NCBI GenBank assembly: GCA_021521415.1
Contig: JAIQDT010003876.1
Location: 1 to 64,000 of the forward strand
Source: Bidens hawaiensis
Taxonomy: Eukaryota > Streptophyta > Magnoliopsida > Asterales > Asteraceae
DNA length: 64,000 bases
Reading direction: 5' to 3'
The notes beneath the pieces are model-generated. The model saw only the letters and a program-made list of their open reading frames with translations, was not told where the DNA came from and made no database searches. The translations under genes were made by a program, and so were the position numbers. Positions 22,769 through 31,610 of this stretch are shown in pieces. Positions within the stretch are counted from its first letter, which is position 1. The number at the start of each line of letters is the position of its first letter.

Positions 22769-22786
22769 TGGCGCCGTTGCCGGGGA
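22769..22786 (+). promoter_or_regulatory. Primer binding site, tRNA-Asp type
   Basis: TGGCGCCGTTGCCGGGGA lies six bases inside the 5' LTR and is the standard Athila-group primer site. Confidence 0.95.
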
Positions 22787-22971
22787 CACTGGCAAATTCT
22801 TTGTTTAAACCGAGTTGATTATCTGATCTGTTTATTTGTTTATATGCTTTTTAGTGTCCATTTGTTTTTTCTTTCGGAGCCTTTACTTGCTATTTGTGCC
22901 TTTAGGTTTAGTTTCCATTAAAAAAATAAAAAATAAAAGTTAATTAAATAATTTCTTTTTTGTTTTAGTTT

Positions 22972-24082
22972 ATGCATAATACCCGTTCTCAAGGCCCACC
23001 TTTATTCAGTGCATCAAAAGAGCCCGAGAGAGAGTTTCAGGAGCGACTTAAGGAGACTACAGATAGAGAGCGATTCACCCGACATCCAGGTTAGCGTCTT
23101 TACTCCTAGAATAGATATGGGCAACGCCGTTCCACCACCGAGATAAACCGTTCATGCTAGAGCCAGCGATGGCATCATGGGAGCCCGATCTGCAATTGTC
23201 CGACCTGCTCCGACAAAAAATCAAAACTGTAAAATTCCATCTCACGTCATGAAATCCATCACCAATTCTGCTCAGTTCCACGGATTGGATGACGAAGATG
23301 CTCCGGGACACCTGTCCTGATTCGTTCAGATCTGCAAAACTTTTAATATTAATAATATCTCGTCCGACTCATTCATCTTAAGTTATTCCTGTTCTCACTT
23401 TCTGGTCGTGCTGCTACATGGTTTAACTCTCTTCCAAATGCTTCAATCGCCACATGGGCCGACTTGCAATCCAAGTTCCTTAGGAAGTATTTCCCTCCAT
23501 CGAAGGCCGGACGTCTACGTGAGAAAATCCGTTCTTTTCATATGGACCCCGATGAGTCTTATTATTCCGCGTGGGAGCGTTTCCAAACTCTTATAAGCCG
23601 TTGTCCTTAGCATGGCCTAAACGATGGGTTGTGGTTGAAAATTTCTATAACGGTCTTACTCCCGAAACCCAACAGTGGTTCAATACCGCCGCCGGAGGAA
23701 ACATGCTCGATAAACTCATCATAGAGGAGGCTGAAGAAATGTTCGAGAGCATTTCATTAGGGGATCAACATACACCAAGTAGAAGGTCCGTCTCGGTGCC
23801 AAGGCCGCAGCCATCTCAGCATCACGTGGAGTGCATCATGTTGATCAGAATACTAGTGTGTCGGCGGATGTGGAGGCACTCAAGAGGGAGATGAATGAGC
23901 TTAAGTTGCAAGCTCGTAGGTGCGAGATATGTCATGGAAATCACGAGTCAGCCGATTGTCCTGTTGATTCTTAGGAGGAGGTAGATTTTCTTGCTAATCA
24001 AAACCGTACCTTCAATTCTGGGTGGCGAAACAATAATTCTAACTGGCGTGCAGGTAACACCAGTTATCGGCAATGCCAGAAT
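22972..24082 (+). pseudogene. gag: Gag N-terminal and core, frameshifted
   Basis: The ATG at 22972 starts MHNTRSQGPPLFSAS. After stops and frame changes, the gag core is readable in segments: RAATWFNSLPNASIATWADL near 23410-23475, then SYYSAWERFQTLISRCP around 23560-23610 and FYNGLTPETQQWFNTAAGG near 23645-23700. A CX2CX4HX4C knuckle (CEICHGNHESADC) lies at about 23918-23958 and is followed by a stop. Gag forms the particle and binds element RNA. At least four lesions break it. Confidence 0.85.
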
Positions 24083-25240
24083 ATGTTCCAAGAACCCGCT
24101 CCCGAACCTGCTCCTGTACCAAATAGTACTTCCATGATCGAGGAAATGTTGGCTAATCAATCTCAATTGTTAAATCAGCTCTTACAAAATGATGCCAACA
24201 CCAAATCCACTCTTATGGAGCATGACACGTTCATGAAGGGACAACAGGTCGCATTTCAGAATCTCAAGGCCAAGTTTGGTGAGTTGTCCGCAAAGATTGA
24301 TCAACGACCCTCGGGAAGTCATCCAAGTAACACCGTCCCTAATACCGGTCCCACCTATTCTAAACCATTTCAAAATGCTCAGGTTAAGGCAGTGACCACC
24401 CGAAGTAGGAGAGGTGTCGTTAGAGATACACCAAGTGAGGAGGAAGTTGATGAGGAGATGGAGATGGAGATACTGCCTGACAAGGTGAACCAGAGGCGAG
24501 CCCTAGAAAGTACCTCACGGTCAGGCGATGCATTAGTTGAGAAGGAGAAGCAGGTTGAACAGGAACCGGTGCGCGTCTATAAGCCAAAACCGCCATATCC
24601 CGGTCGTCTAGTGAAGAAGAATGATTCGGAGCAATACTCTAGTTTTCTCGACATGCTTAAGAAGCTCCATGTGAACATTCCGTTTATTGAAGCTCTCGCG
24701 AACATGCCAAAACACGCCAAGTTTCTTAAAGATTTTCTCACTAATAAAAAGAAACTTGAGGAGTTTTCGACTGTTACTCTTAGCGAGGAGTGTTCTGCCG
24801 CCGTACGGAACAAGCTTCCTAGGAAGATGACAGATCCGGACAGCTTTACCATTCCTTGCTTGATTGGTAATATTCATGTTTGCAATGCTTTGGCCGACCT
24901 CGGTGCAAGCATCAACCTCATGCCCTATTCTGTGTTTGCCAAACTTAACGTGGGAGAGCTGCTTCCCACCCGAATGAGAATCCAGCTGGCAGACCGATCT
25001 GTGAAATTCCCAAGGGGCATTGTGGAGAACATGTTGGTGCAGGTGGACAAATTCATCTTTCCGGTCGACTTTGTCATTCTCGATATGAATGAGGACTCGA
25101 ACGTCCCGCTCATCCTCGGTCGTCCATTCTTAGCCACCGCACGCGCTCTCATTGATGTTGCCGATGGCAAATTGACCCTTCGATTTTATGATGACATGGC
25201 CACATTCGACATGCAGAAATCCATGAGGCATACTCAGTAG
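24083..25240 (+). CDS. Gag C-terminus and retropepsin protease, open frame of 385 codons
   Basis: This is the longest intact piece of the Athila-like element. Residues 1-110 are a Q/N-rich gag tail and 110-190 a charged linker (SEEEVDEEMEMEI). From about residue 245 there is a retropepsin fold: PCLIGNIHVCNALADLGASI with the DLGA active site, then PRGIVENMLVQVD, FPVDFVILDM and PLILGRPFL. The ATG at 24083 is internal to the polyprotein, so this is the surviving part of gag-pro. The TAG at 25238-25240 interrupts the continuation to pol. Confidence 0.85.
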   Translation: MFQEPAPEPAPVPNSTSMIEEMLANQSQLLNQLLQNDANTKSTLMEHDTFMKGQQVAFQNLKAKFGELSAKIDQRPSGSHPSNTVPNTGPTYSKPFQNAQVKAVTTRSRRGVVRDTPSEEEVDEEMEMEILPDKVNQRRALESTSRSGDALVEKEKQVEQEPVRVYKPKPPYPGRLVKKNDSEQYSSFLDMLKKLHVNIPFIEALANMPKHAKFLKDFLTNKKKLEEFSTVTLSEECSAAVRNKLPRKMTDPDSFTIPCLIGNIHVCNALADLGASINLMPYSVFAKLNVGELLPTRMRIQLADRSVKFPRGIVENMLVQVDKFIFPVDFVILDMNEDSNVPLILGRPFLATARALIDVADGKLTLRFYDDMATFDMQKSMRHTQ

Positions 25241-25582
25241 CATGACGACACTCTCTACTTTATCGACACTTTCATGATGCATGTAGGCAACTATCTTACA
25301 AAGATCTGCGAGAGAGACACGTCCGACACCCAGACCATCTATGTGGAGAATCAGTCATTCGAGATGACAGAATTTGATTTTGAGTTGTAGGAGAAGGTGG
25401 AGCAGCAGTTACCTGAGACAGGAGGACACGAGCCGATCATGAGTTCCCAAATCTTTTCTAATGTCCTTGCGGTTGAAGAGCGAGAGTTTCCGATTGAAAA
25501 ACCATCAATTGAGAACCCCCTATATTTAGAGCTAAAAGATTTACCATCTCACCTCGAGTATGCGTTTTTAGGGGATGGGTCT
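25241..25582 (+). pseudogene. pol: Protease-RT linker, cut by the copia insertion
   Basis: The frame continues past the TAG (HDDTLYFIDTF...) to another TAG at 25388-25390. A further segment follows, ending in the linker block PLYLELKDLPSHLEYAFLGD that normally runs straight into RT. The copia element begins at 25583, and the rest of the linker (EKLMVVLKSHTHAIAWKL) is at about 44010-44065. Confidence 0.8.
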
Positions 25583-26835
25583 TGTCAGGTCCCGAATTCT
25601 TGAATGTCTGGTCGATTCGAATCGGATCTTAATCAATCATGTCATAACTCACACAAAATTAATCGTGTTGACAAGCGAGTTAATGACGGGTTACTATGTT
25701 TAGAAAGATGACCGTTTGTTAAAGGTGAAATCAATAACAAACATACGGTTGCAATGAATATTCAAAATACGAAGACACACGAAGGATTCACTCAAAAGAT
25801 TTCCATTTATATAACGTTAATCATACAAAAGGATAATCGATTAGGGTTTAGGAGGAATCCTAGGACAGCCGTCACACACAAAATATTCTCTCAATTAATG
25901 TGTCGGTCTTATCCTTTTCTGTCTCTCGTGTTTGTCTCTCGTGTCTGTCTCGTCTGGCGGCGTGCCCTAAATATTCTATTTATAGGCCTGCCAACCTAGG
26001 ACAGGCTGTCATTCCTTCTAGAAACCCTATCCGATAGTACATATTCAATTTACATATTCAAAAATATACTAAGTGTAAAACAAGTCTTCCGGGTAGGCTT
26101 TTCATTAAACTTCAGTCTCCGAGTACGCAGTGTACTCGGCCTTCCTTCAGACTTGGTAAACATAGAAGTGTACTCGGAATCAGTTTCCGGGTAGACTTTA
26201 CTTAAAGAATATTTTACTAAGTAAAATATTCACCGAGTAGACTTCAATCTTCTTGAATCTATCAAACTTTGCTCGACAAATCCTTACGAGCAACCTTGTT
26301 CTTCTATGATCCTGTTCGGCTCATTGTCAGTTGAACAACTTATTGATAAGGCGTACTCGGGAGTACATACCTTACTTGAGCAGAACCTTACTCGAGATAA
26401 CTTAAAGATATTCTATTAACTCATCAAGTATACTCGGACCATAATTATTAAAGAATACCTTGCCCGGTCTTCCAATTACTTGGCTTCTTGGACTTGGTTG
26501 ACCAAACCTTACTCGGAAGAGTAAATTACTTGGTCTTGAAGAACAACCCTGCTTGACAAAGTGAACCTTACTCGGATATGCCAAATTAATGAACCTTACT
26601 CGGAAATCACTAAAAAGCATACCTTGCTCGGATATCCACTTAAGAAGACTATTTGAAGTAAACCTTGCCCGGGAGGCAAAATCTCGTACTCGGCTAAGTA
26701 AAAGCTTACTCGAAGGTCCAAGGTGTGCTCGGATTCAATACTTAGCAGTTTCTGAGGAGGTTGAGAAGATTCCAATCTTCCATATTCTTCGTTTAAGTCA
26801 AATCTCCTCATTTGGGTCAAACTCTTGACCCAACA
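25583..26835 (-). repeat. 3' LTR of the copia element
   Basis: On the plus strand it starts TGTCAGGTCCCG and ends GACCCAACA. The TATA box is on the minus strand at 25984-25976 (TATAAATAG). U3 (about 26100-26720) holds about 14 copies of a CCGAGTAAGG-like motif. Confidence 0.95.
26100..26720 (-). repeat. Array of CCGAGTAAGG-type motifs in LTR U3 (duplicate at 43230-43860)
   Basis: Read on the element strand, sequences such as TCCGAGTAAGGTT and CCGGGCAAGGTA occur every 30-60 bp. They lie upstream of the LTR TATA box. The same motif family fills the interval upstream of the internal promoter at 31599-31606. Confidence 0.8.
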
Positions 26836-26845
26836 ATCCCCCCCT
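26836..26845 (-). promoter_or_regulatory. Polypurine tract of the copia element
   Basis: The minus strand reads AGGGGGGATT directly before the 3' LTR. Confidence 0.85.
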
Positions 26846-26976
26846 AGATTGGAACACCTCAGCTGACCCAAAACACTCTATGGTTACTTACACTTAGCAA
26901 AATACACATCAAATTACATAAGTAAAAATTACATAATCAAAGGTTTGTCCGAAGACATTACAAAGCAAAGCCTATT

Positions 26977-27916
26977 CTATCTATTTTGTCTTTTCCTTTC
27001 ATTGTGGGCTGCTTGTCTTCTCAGCTGGATTACAGATGCTGCTCTTTCTCTGAAGATATTGAACACTTGGTAGTGAGTGTGTTCTTCTGGTATCACCAAG
27101 TCTCTTATATCAGTAAGATCATCATTGTGTAAGCATGTCAGATCTGCATCCTTCTTAATTGTTGCCAAGGCCTTTCCATCAGAGTTTCTCAGTACATAGT
27201 AACCAGTGTCTTCTTTGTATTCAACTTCAGTAATGACACCGTTCTTCTGCACTGTGTAGTTTGTCCTTCTCATCCTTCTTCCCAAGCTTATACAAGTATC
27301 CATGTTGGACAGCGGATTCTGATCTCGGACTCTTATCTGGTAGTTCAGTTCTGCCCTGTCCATTCTCTTCATTTTCTCTGACCTTTTTGACTTGTGGAGT
27401 TGGATCATTCTCCAACTTCTCTTTTCTTTCAAAAATCTGAATCCATCAGCAGCCTGTTCCTGTAAGTACTTAGATAAATCATTCACTGTCTTCTTGCTGA
27501 TTTGTCCCTGTTTCTGAAGTCATACAAGTGAAGTGTGGCCATCCTTCTTAATTGATCTTCATTATACTCAAGGAAGTCACAGGTCTTACCACAATCTCCC
27601 TTAGCAATCTGCTCTCCATGATCACTCTAAGAGAATCAGTAACTGAATCATAGTACAGCTCTCTGGGTAGATCCACATCAGACTGTGGTCTTGTTCTTTG
27701 TTGTACTGAGCTGCTTGATTCTCCTCTTCCTCCTTGGCCTCTTCCTCTTGGTAATCTTTGATGGATTGGAGGTCTGAATGGAATTGATTTCTTGGGCTTT
27801 TGAGGTCCCAAGTTGAATGTTTTCACATATATGGCTTCCACCATCTCAGTAGGAAGGTTTGCTATCTCCACAATGTCATGTCCTGCTGCCTCCAGTTCAA
27901 TTAACATTTTGATCAT
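26977..27916 (-). pseudogene. C-terminal part of the copia extra ORF, broken
   Basis: Two minus-strand frames, 27916-27548 and 27486-26977, continue the extra ORF after its main block. A partly open, gene-like stretch at 28250-27920 links them. The first piece has an RG-rich patch (RLPRGRGQGGRGESSSS) and the second is basic (SKRSEKMKRMDRAELNYQIR). It ends in an Arg-rich tail just before the polypurine tract. No known domain is recognised. Comparison with the plus-strand copy is not possible because that copy leaves the window first. Confidence 0.6.
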
Positions 27917-28309
27917 TCCTGGAGTTCTTGCTAGTCAAGCAGGTACAAATCTGCCATCAGAGTAATATCTGGGATTTTCTCCCTCCCTCAATGCTTTTTC
28001 CCACTCATCTTTTTGCAGATAGAAAAGAGTCTTCAAATCCTCTTTCTCCAAAACATTAAAATCTGCTTCAGTCATCCCTCTCTTGTTTATCATTATGTTT
28101 CATAGGATGCTGATCATTTCCTCATTCTCCCAAGGCATGAATGGTTCAGTTTCTTGTTCAGGTTTGATATCATCTTGAGGGATAGGAATTTCAACAGGTT
28201 TGACTTGCTCCTTTTCCTTCTCCCTTAAGGTATGAATTCTTCTTTTCTTCTTTGGAGGCTCATCAGGTAGTTCAGTTTGAATTGAGCTCTCAGTATAGAC
28301 CCTTTTTAA

Positions 28310-30397
28310 CTATTTCTCTTTTCTTTTGGAATACTGGTCAAATACTGCCTCTTTACTTAGATTTCTTACAACTTCAGGCTTCATGCCTTTCTCAATCAAA
28401 TATCCACACATACCATCATATTTCTTCTTTAATTCTTCCAATTCCACCTTATCATCCTGTTTCACAAACTTTTCTGAAACCATCTCTTTCTCACTGTTGT
28501 AAAGATCTTGAATTTGTTCAGCAGTGTATTTTTCTAAGGCAGCTTCAGGATAGCCTCTAACTTTCAAATAAGTTTTATAATGCTCAGTATTTTTCTTTCT
28601 CTTCTCAATCTTCTTTAAGACTTCCTCTGCATTGATTTCAATGTTTTCCCTTTGAATATAAGTTTCTTTGGCTTGAAGGGTCTCAGCAGTGGAGCTTGTA
28701 CCAACTTTCTCACCTCCTTGATCAGGGTTGTCATCACCCTCTTCATCAGACTCCTCAGAGTCATCCTCCTCATCATCTGATAGATCAATCATGGCATCTA
28801 TTTTGGGTTCATCAGAGGCAGGATGCTCTGGTTCAGAAACATTAACATCAGGGACCCCTGGTAATTTTTCTCCTGGTTTCAGTGTTTGCAAGGGAATTGC
28901 CCTGATTGGTTCATCATCAGTCTGCCCAGCAGATCTCTTCCTTCTTTGATAAGTCTTTTCAAATCTTCTTTCTCCCCAGTTACCAGTAGGGTTCTTTTTC
29001 ATGTCCTCCTTAACCTGTTCAGCCCATTTCTTGGCAGCCATAGTTGTAATTGACTCACCAATTTCTTCTTCAGGAATTATACCAGTAGTTGTTTCAGCAG
29101 CTGTTTCTGATGTTTGACTTTTAGATTGAAACATGCTGACCACTGTGCCCAAAGAGTTGTCCACTTCCTTAACTCTTTTCATCTTAATCAATACCTCAAT
29201 AATTTCTTGATCAGCCTCATCTTCAGTCAGTTCTTTTTCAATGTTGGCCTGTCTAATCAGATTTTCTTGCTCTGCTATTTCTCCTGGAGTTAGAGATAGG
29301 GCTATTTTCTCCCTCTCCAAAGTTTCTTTGATTATTCTTTCTTGCTCTTCAAGAGCAGCAGCAGCAGCAGTATCTACAAAGGATACATCCTTCTCAACAT
29401 ATACAGCAGGTTCATTATCAGTTGCTAAACCTTTTCCCTTTTCTTTCCTTTTTCTCACCTGTTCTTCATCCTCTTGCTCATCATTTCCAAACTCATCAAT
29501 CTCTCTCAATAAGTCTTCCAATTCTGAATCATGCTCTACCCTCTTGGAACTAGCTTCTTGATCATCATTTGGCTCAGTTTGTTCTAGTTCCTCAGTATCA
29601 GCATTCACATTTACATTCTCAACAGTCAGTTCTTCATCCATGATCTCAGTCAGTTCTTCTGTAATCACATTCTCATCATCATTTGACTTTTCATTTTCAT
29701 TTGTTTCCTCTCCACACACCTCTTCTTCATTTTCATCACTAACATCATAATCATTCATAATCATTTTCAAACCATCAATATTTTCAGCACTTTTAGCATC
29801 AGTCACATCATTTTGATCCATATTCTCCCCCTGTTTTGGGGCAGCTGAGGTCTTCTCAACCTCCTGCACCAGGGTTCGAATCATCAGTTCAGCATCAGCT
29901 AACTTTTTTAATAACATTTCATTTTCACTAGTTAGCTCTTCATTCTTTCTTTTCAGATCAACATTCTCATCTCTAACCTCCTCAACTTGTCTTCTCAATT
30001 CATCATTTTCAAACATCAACTCAGCATTTTTTTGTAACATATCATCATGTGGACTTGTATGGTTTGATGTAGGAAATGGTTCAAAAGTGCGTTGTTCAGT
30101 GATGGATGGGGATTGTGTGTGTTGTGTGCTAGGTATAAATGGTTCTGATTGGATTTGGCTTATAAGTGGTGAAGTATGTGGTTGTGGTGAGTGTTGTATG
30201 GAGGTTTCAGGTTGGTCTAAGGTAAAGGATTGAGGTGGTGTGGTTGGTGGTGGTGAGTGTGGTAGTGTTGGGATTGGTTGTTCAATTTCTTCTATTTGCT
30301 CCCCCTGTTCAGGTGCCATAATCTCCATCTCCAAACCATCTCCACCGTCATTGCCATCAACATCATCATCAGTCTCCTTCAGCACTCTCATCATCAC
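28310..30397 (-). CDS. Central block of the copia extra ORF, 695 codons, unidentified
   Basis: I do not recognise a function. In order: a Pro/Thr/Gln-rich stretch (residues about 40-110, PTLPHSPPPTTPPQ); a heptad-like coiled coil (about 125-185, ENDELRRQVEEVRDENVDLK); a long Asp/Glu-rich region; an E/K-rich helical segment with EVDNSLGTVV; and a basic stretch (FEKTYQRRKRSAG). A second acidic run (SDDEEDDSEESDEEGDD) and a C-terminal helical part follow. No signal peptide or membrane segment is visible, so a classical envelope role is not supported. The ATG at 30397 is probably not the real start. The frame joins, after a frameshift, to the domain encoded upstream to 31226. The other two copies share SSKRVEHD and the EVDNSL block. 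Confidence 0.75.
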   Translation of the reverse strand: MMMRVLKETDDDVDGNDGGDGLEMEIMAPEQGEQIEEIEQPIPTLPHSPPPTTPPQSFTLDQPETSIQHSPQPHTSPLISQIQSEPFIPSTQHTQSPSITEQRTFEPFPTSNHTSPHDDMLQKNAELMFENDELRRQVEEVRDENVDLKRKNEELTSENEMLLKKLADAELMIRTLVQEVEKTSAAPKQGENMDQNDVTDAKSAENIDGLKMIMNDYDVSDENEEEVCGEETNENEKSNDDENVITEELTEIMDEELTVENVNVNADTEELEQTEPNDDQEASSKRVEHDSELEDLLREIDEFGNDEQEDEEQVRKRKEKGKGLATDNEPAVYVEKDVSFVDTAAAAALEEQERIIKETLEREKIALSLTPGEIAEQENLIRQANIEKELTEDEADQEIIEVLIKMKRVKEVDNSLGTVVSMFQSKSQTSETAAETTTGIIPEEEIGESITTMAAKKWAEQVKEDMKKNPTGNWGERRFEKTYQRRKRSAGQTDDEPIRAIPLQTLKPGEKLPGVPDVNVSEPEHPASDEPKIDAMIDLSDDEEDDSEESDEEGDDNPDQGGEKVGTSSTAETLQAKETYIQRENIEINAEEVLKKIEKRKKNTEHYKTYLKVRGYPEAALEKYTAEQIQDLYNSEKEMVSEKFVKQDDKVELEELKKKYDGMCGYLIEKGMKPEVVRNLSKEAVFDQYSKRKEK

Positions 30398-31228
30398 TCC
30401 CTTCTTCCTCCTCTGAGCTCAGCTCAGGCACAGGCATAACAGCCAGATCATGGTTTAATAACCAAGGTAAAATTTCAAATGGAATACTTGCATCAAAGTT
30501 ATTAGAGACACCTGGATTTTTTATTCTCTTGTAAGCATCAGGATCTTGCAGTTTATGTGTGTCTCCAATTGTTGGTAAATCTTGTAAGGTGCTGTTGAAT
30601 ATGATCTACAGGAATCTTGGGTACTGCAAAAATCTCCTTCTCTCTGGTTTCTTTAGATTCCCTACTAGCCCATCAAAAATCATCTTGGAAAAGTTAAAGG
30701 GTAGATCAAAGATAGTTCCAACTGTAACATTTGCTAGATCATGACTCATCAGAGTCCATGATCCCTTCCTCGGAGAAAATCCATGAATGATATGATGAAT
30801 AAGAAATCTGTATAACATCGGAAACAGACCCTTCTGAAACTGTCCCTCATGGACATTTCCTTGATACCCCATCGTTTCTTTGAAAATCTTCAATAGATGC
30901 TTTGTATCGAAGTTAATGTGATTGTGATCATCGTCATTCAGCCTTAAACATCTTCTGATCATCCTTTCAGTGATCTGTATCTCCTGTCTGGCCACGGTTG
31001 CCTCTATTCGTTTTTCATTACCGTCTTCAACTAGCTCTGCTAATCTCCAGAAATCCAAGGAGTGATTTCTGTAAATAGTTGGGCTTTCAGTGAGAGCGAA
31101 GCTGATATTTGACCGTGCCATCCATTATATCATCCGAGCCATCGGTTCATTCTCTGGTGTAACTTGTAGTAACGCGCACATGTTGTGATTTGGCTAAAAA
31201 ACATACTTTGGCTCGTTATCTGCCATAT
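30398..31228 (-). pseudogene. N-terminal conserved domain of the copia extra ORF (copy 1)
   Basis: The ATG at 31226-31224 is the first in the predicted spliced leader. The opening residues (MADNEPKYVF) match the plus-strand copy, then a G-to-T change makes TAG where the others read FEHKHNMCALLQV. From 31121 a 171-codon frame carries the family core: SPTIYRNHSLDFW, IRRCLRLNDDDHN, MGYQGNVHEGQFQKG, YRFLIHHII, GSWTLMSHDLAN, FNFSKMIFDGLV. It stops at TAG (30605-30603), where copy 2 has CAG. The frame then continues (LQDPDAYKRI, PWLLNHD) to a frameshift near 30395. The core resembles hypothetical proteins I remember from Asteraceae retroelements. Its role is unknown. Confidence 0.75.
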
Positions 31229-31610
31229 CTGTAATACATAAACAAACACATTCAAAGTGAAATTAGACATAAAGTTTAATACTTTAGACAATTTCAAATT
31301 ATAAAAATGAAGAAGAAAGAAAGAAATCTTCAAGAACCTGTTCTTCGACAAATTAATAACCTAAACACATAAACAGAGTGTTAGTACTCGAATACATAAT
31401 CAAGTCACATTACAATCTAATCGTGACCGGAAAACATAATATTAATGCATACCGAGTTGGAATTAGAAGGCTGACAAAAATTAGGGTTTGGATTAATCTT
31501 GAATTTGATAAGTCGGTTATTTTTCTTAGTAAGGGAGGTTTTGCAGTGGAAGGAGAGAGATAGAGGGAAATAATGTTGAAAAATTTGCCTAAGTCCTTCT
31601 TTTATACCCT
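31229..31610 (-). promoter_or_regulatory. Internal promoter and spliced leader of the extra ORF (copy 1)
   Basis: On the minus strand: TATAAAAG at 31606-31599, a CT-rich start region (31570-31546), and an exon without ATG ending ACTCG at 31453. Intron 1 is 31452-31361 (GTATGC...TTTAG). A 23-nt exon is 31360-31338. Intron 2 is 31337-31229 (GTTCTT...TTACAG). The ORF then begins AT-ATGGCA. The same layout and lengths recur in two other copies. The donor GTTCTT is weak, so splicing of intron 2 is the least certain step. Confidence 0.7.

Noticed and set aside
25754..25999. 81-codon plus-strand frame repeated at 42884-43099
   Set aside because: It lies within the two LTRs and is antisense to the element. 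It is duplicated only because the LTRs are.
28310..31228. Envelope-like gene by analogy with other sireviruses
   Set aside because: No signal peptide, hydrophobic anchor or glycoprotein-like Cys pattern can be seen. The protein is acidic with coiled coils. Position alone is not enough.
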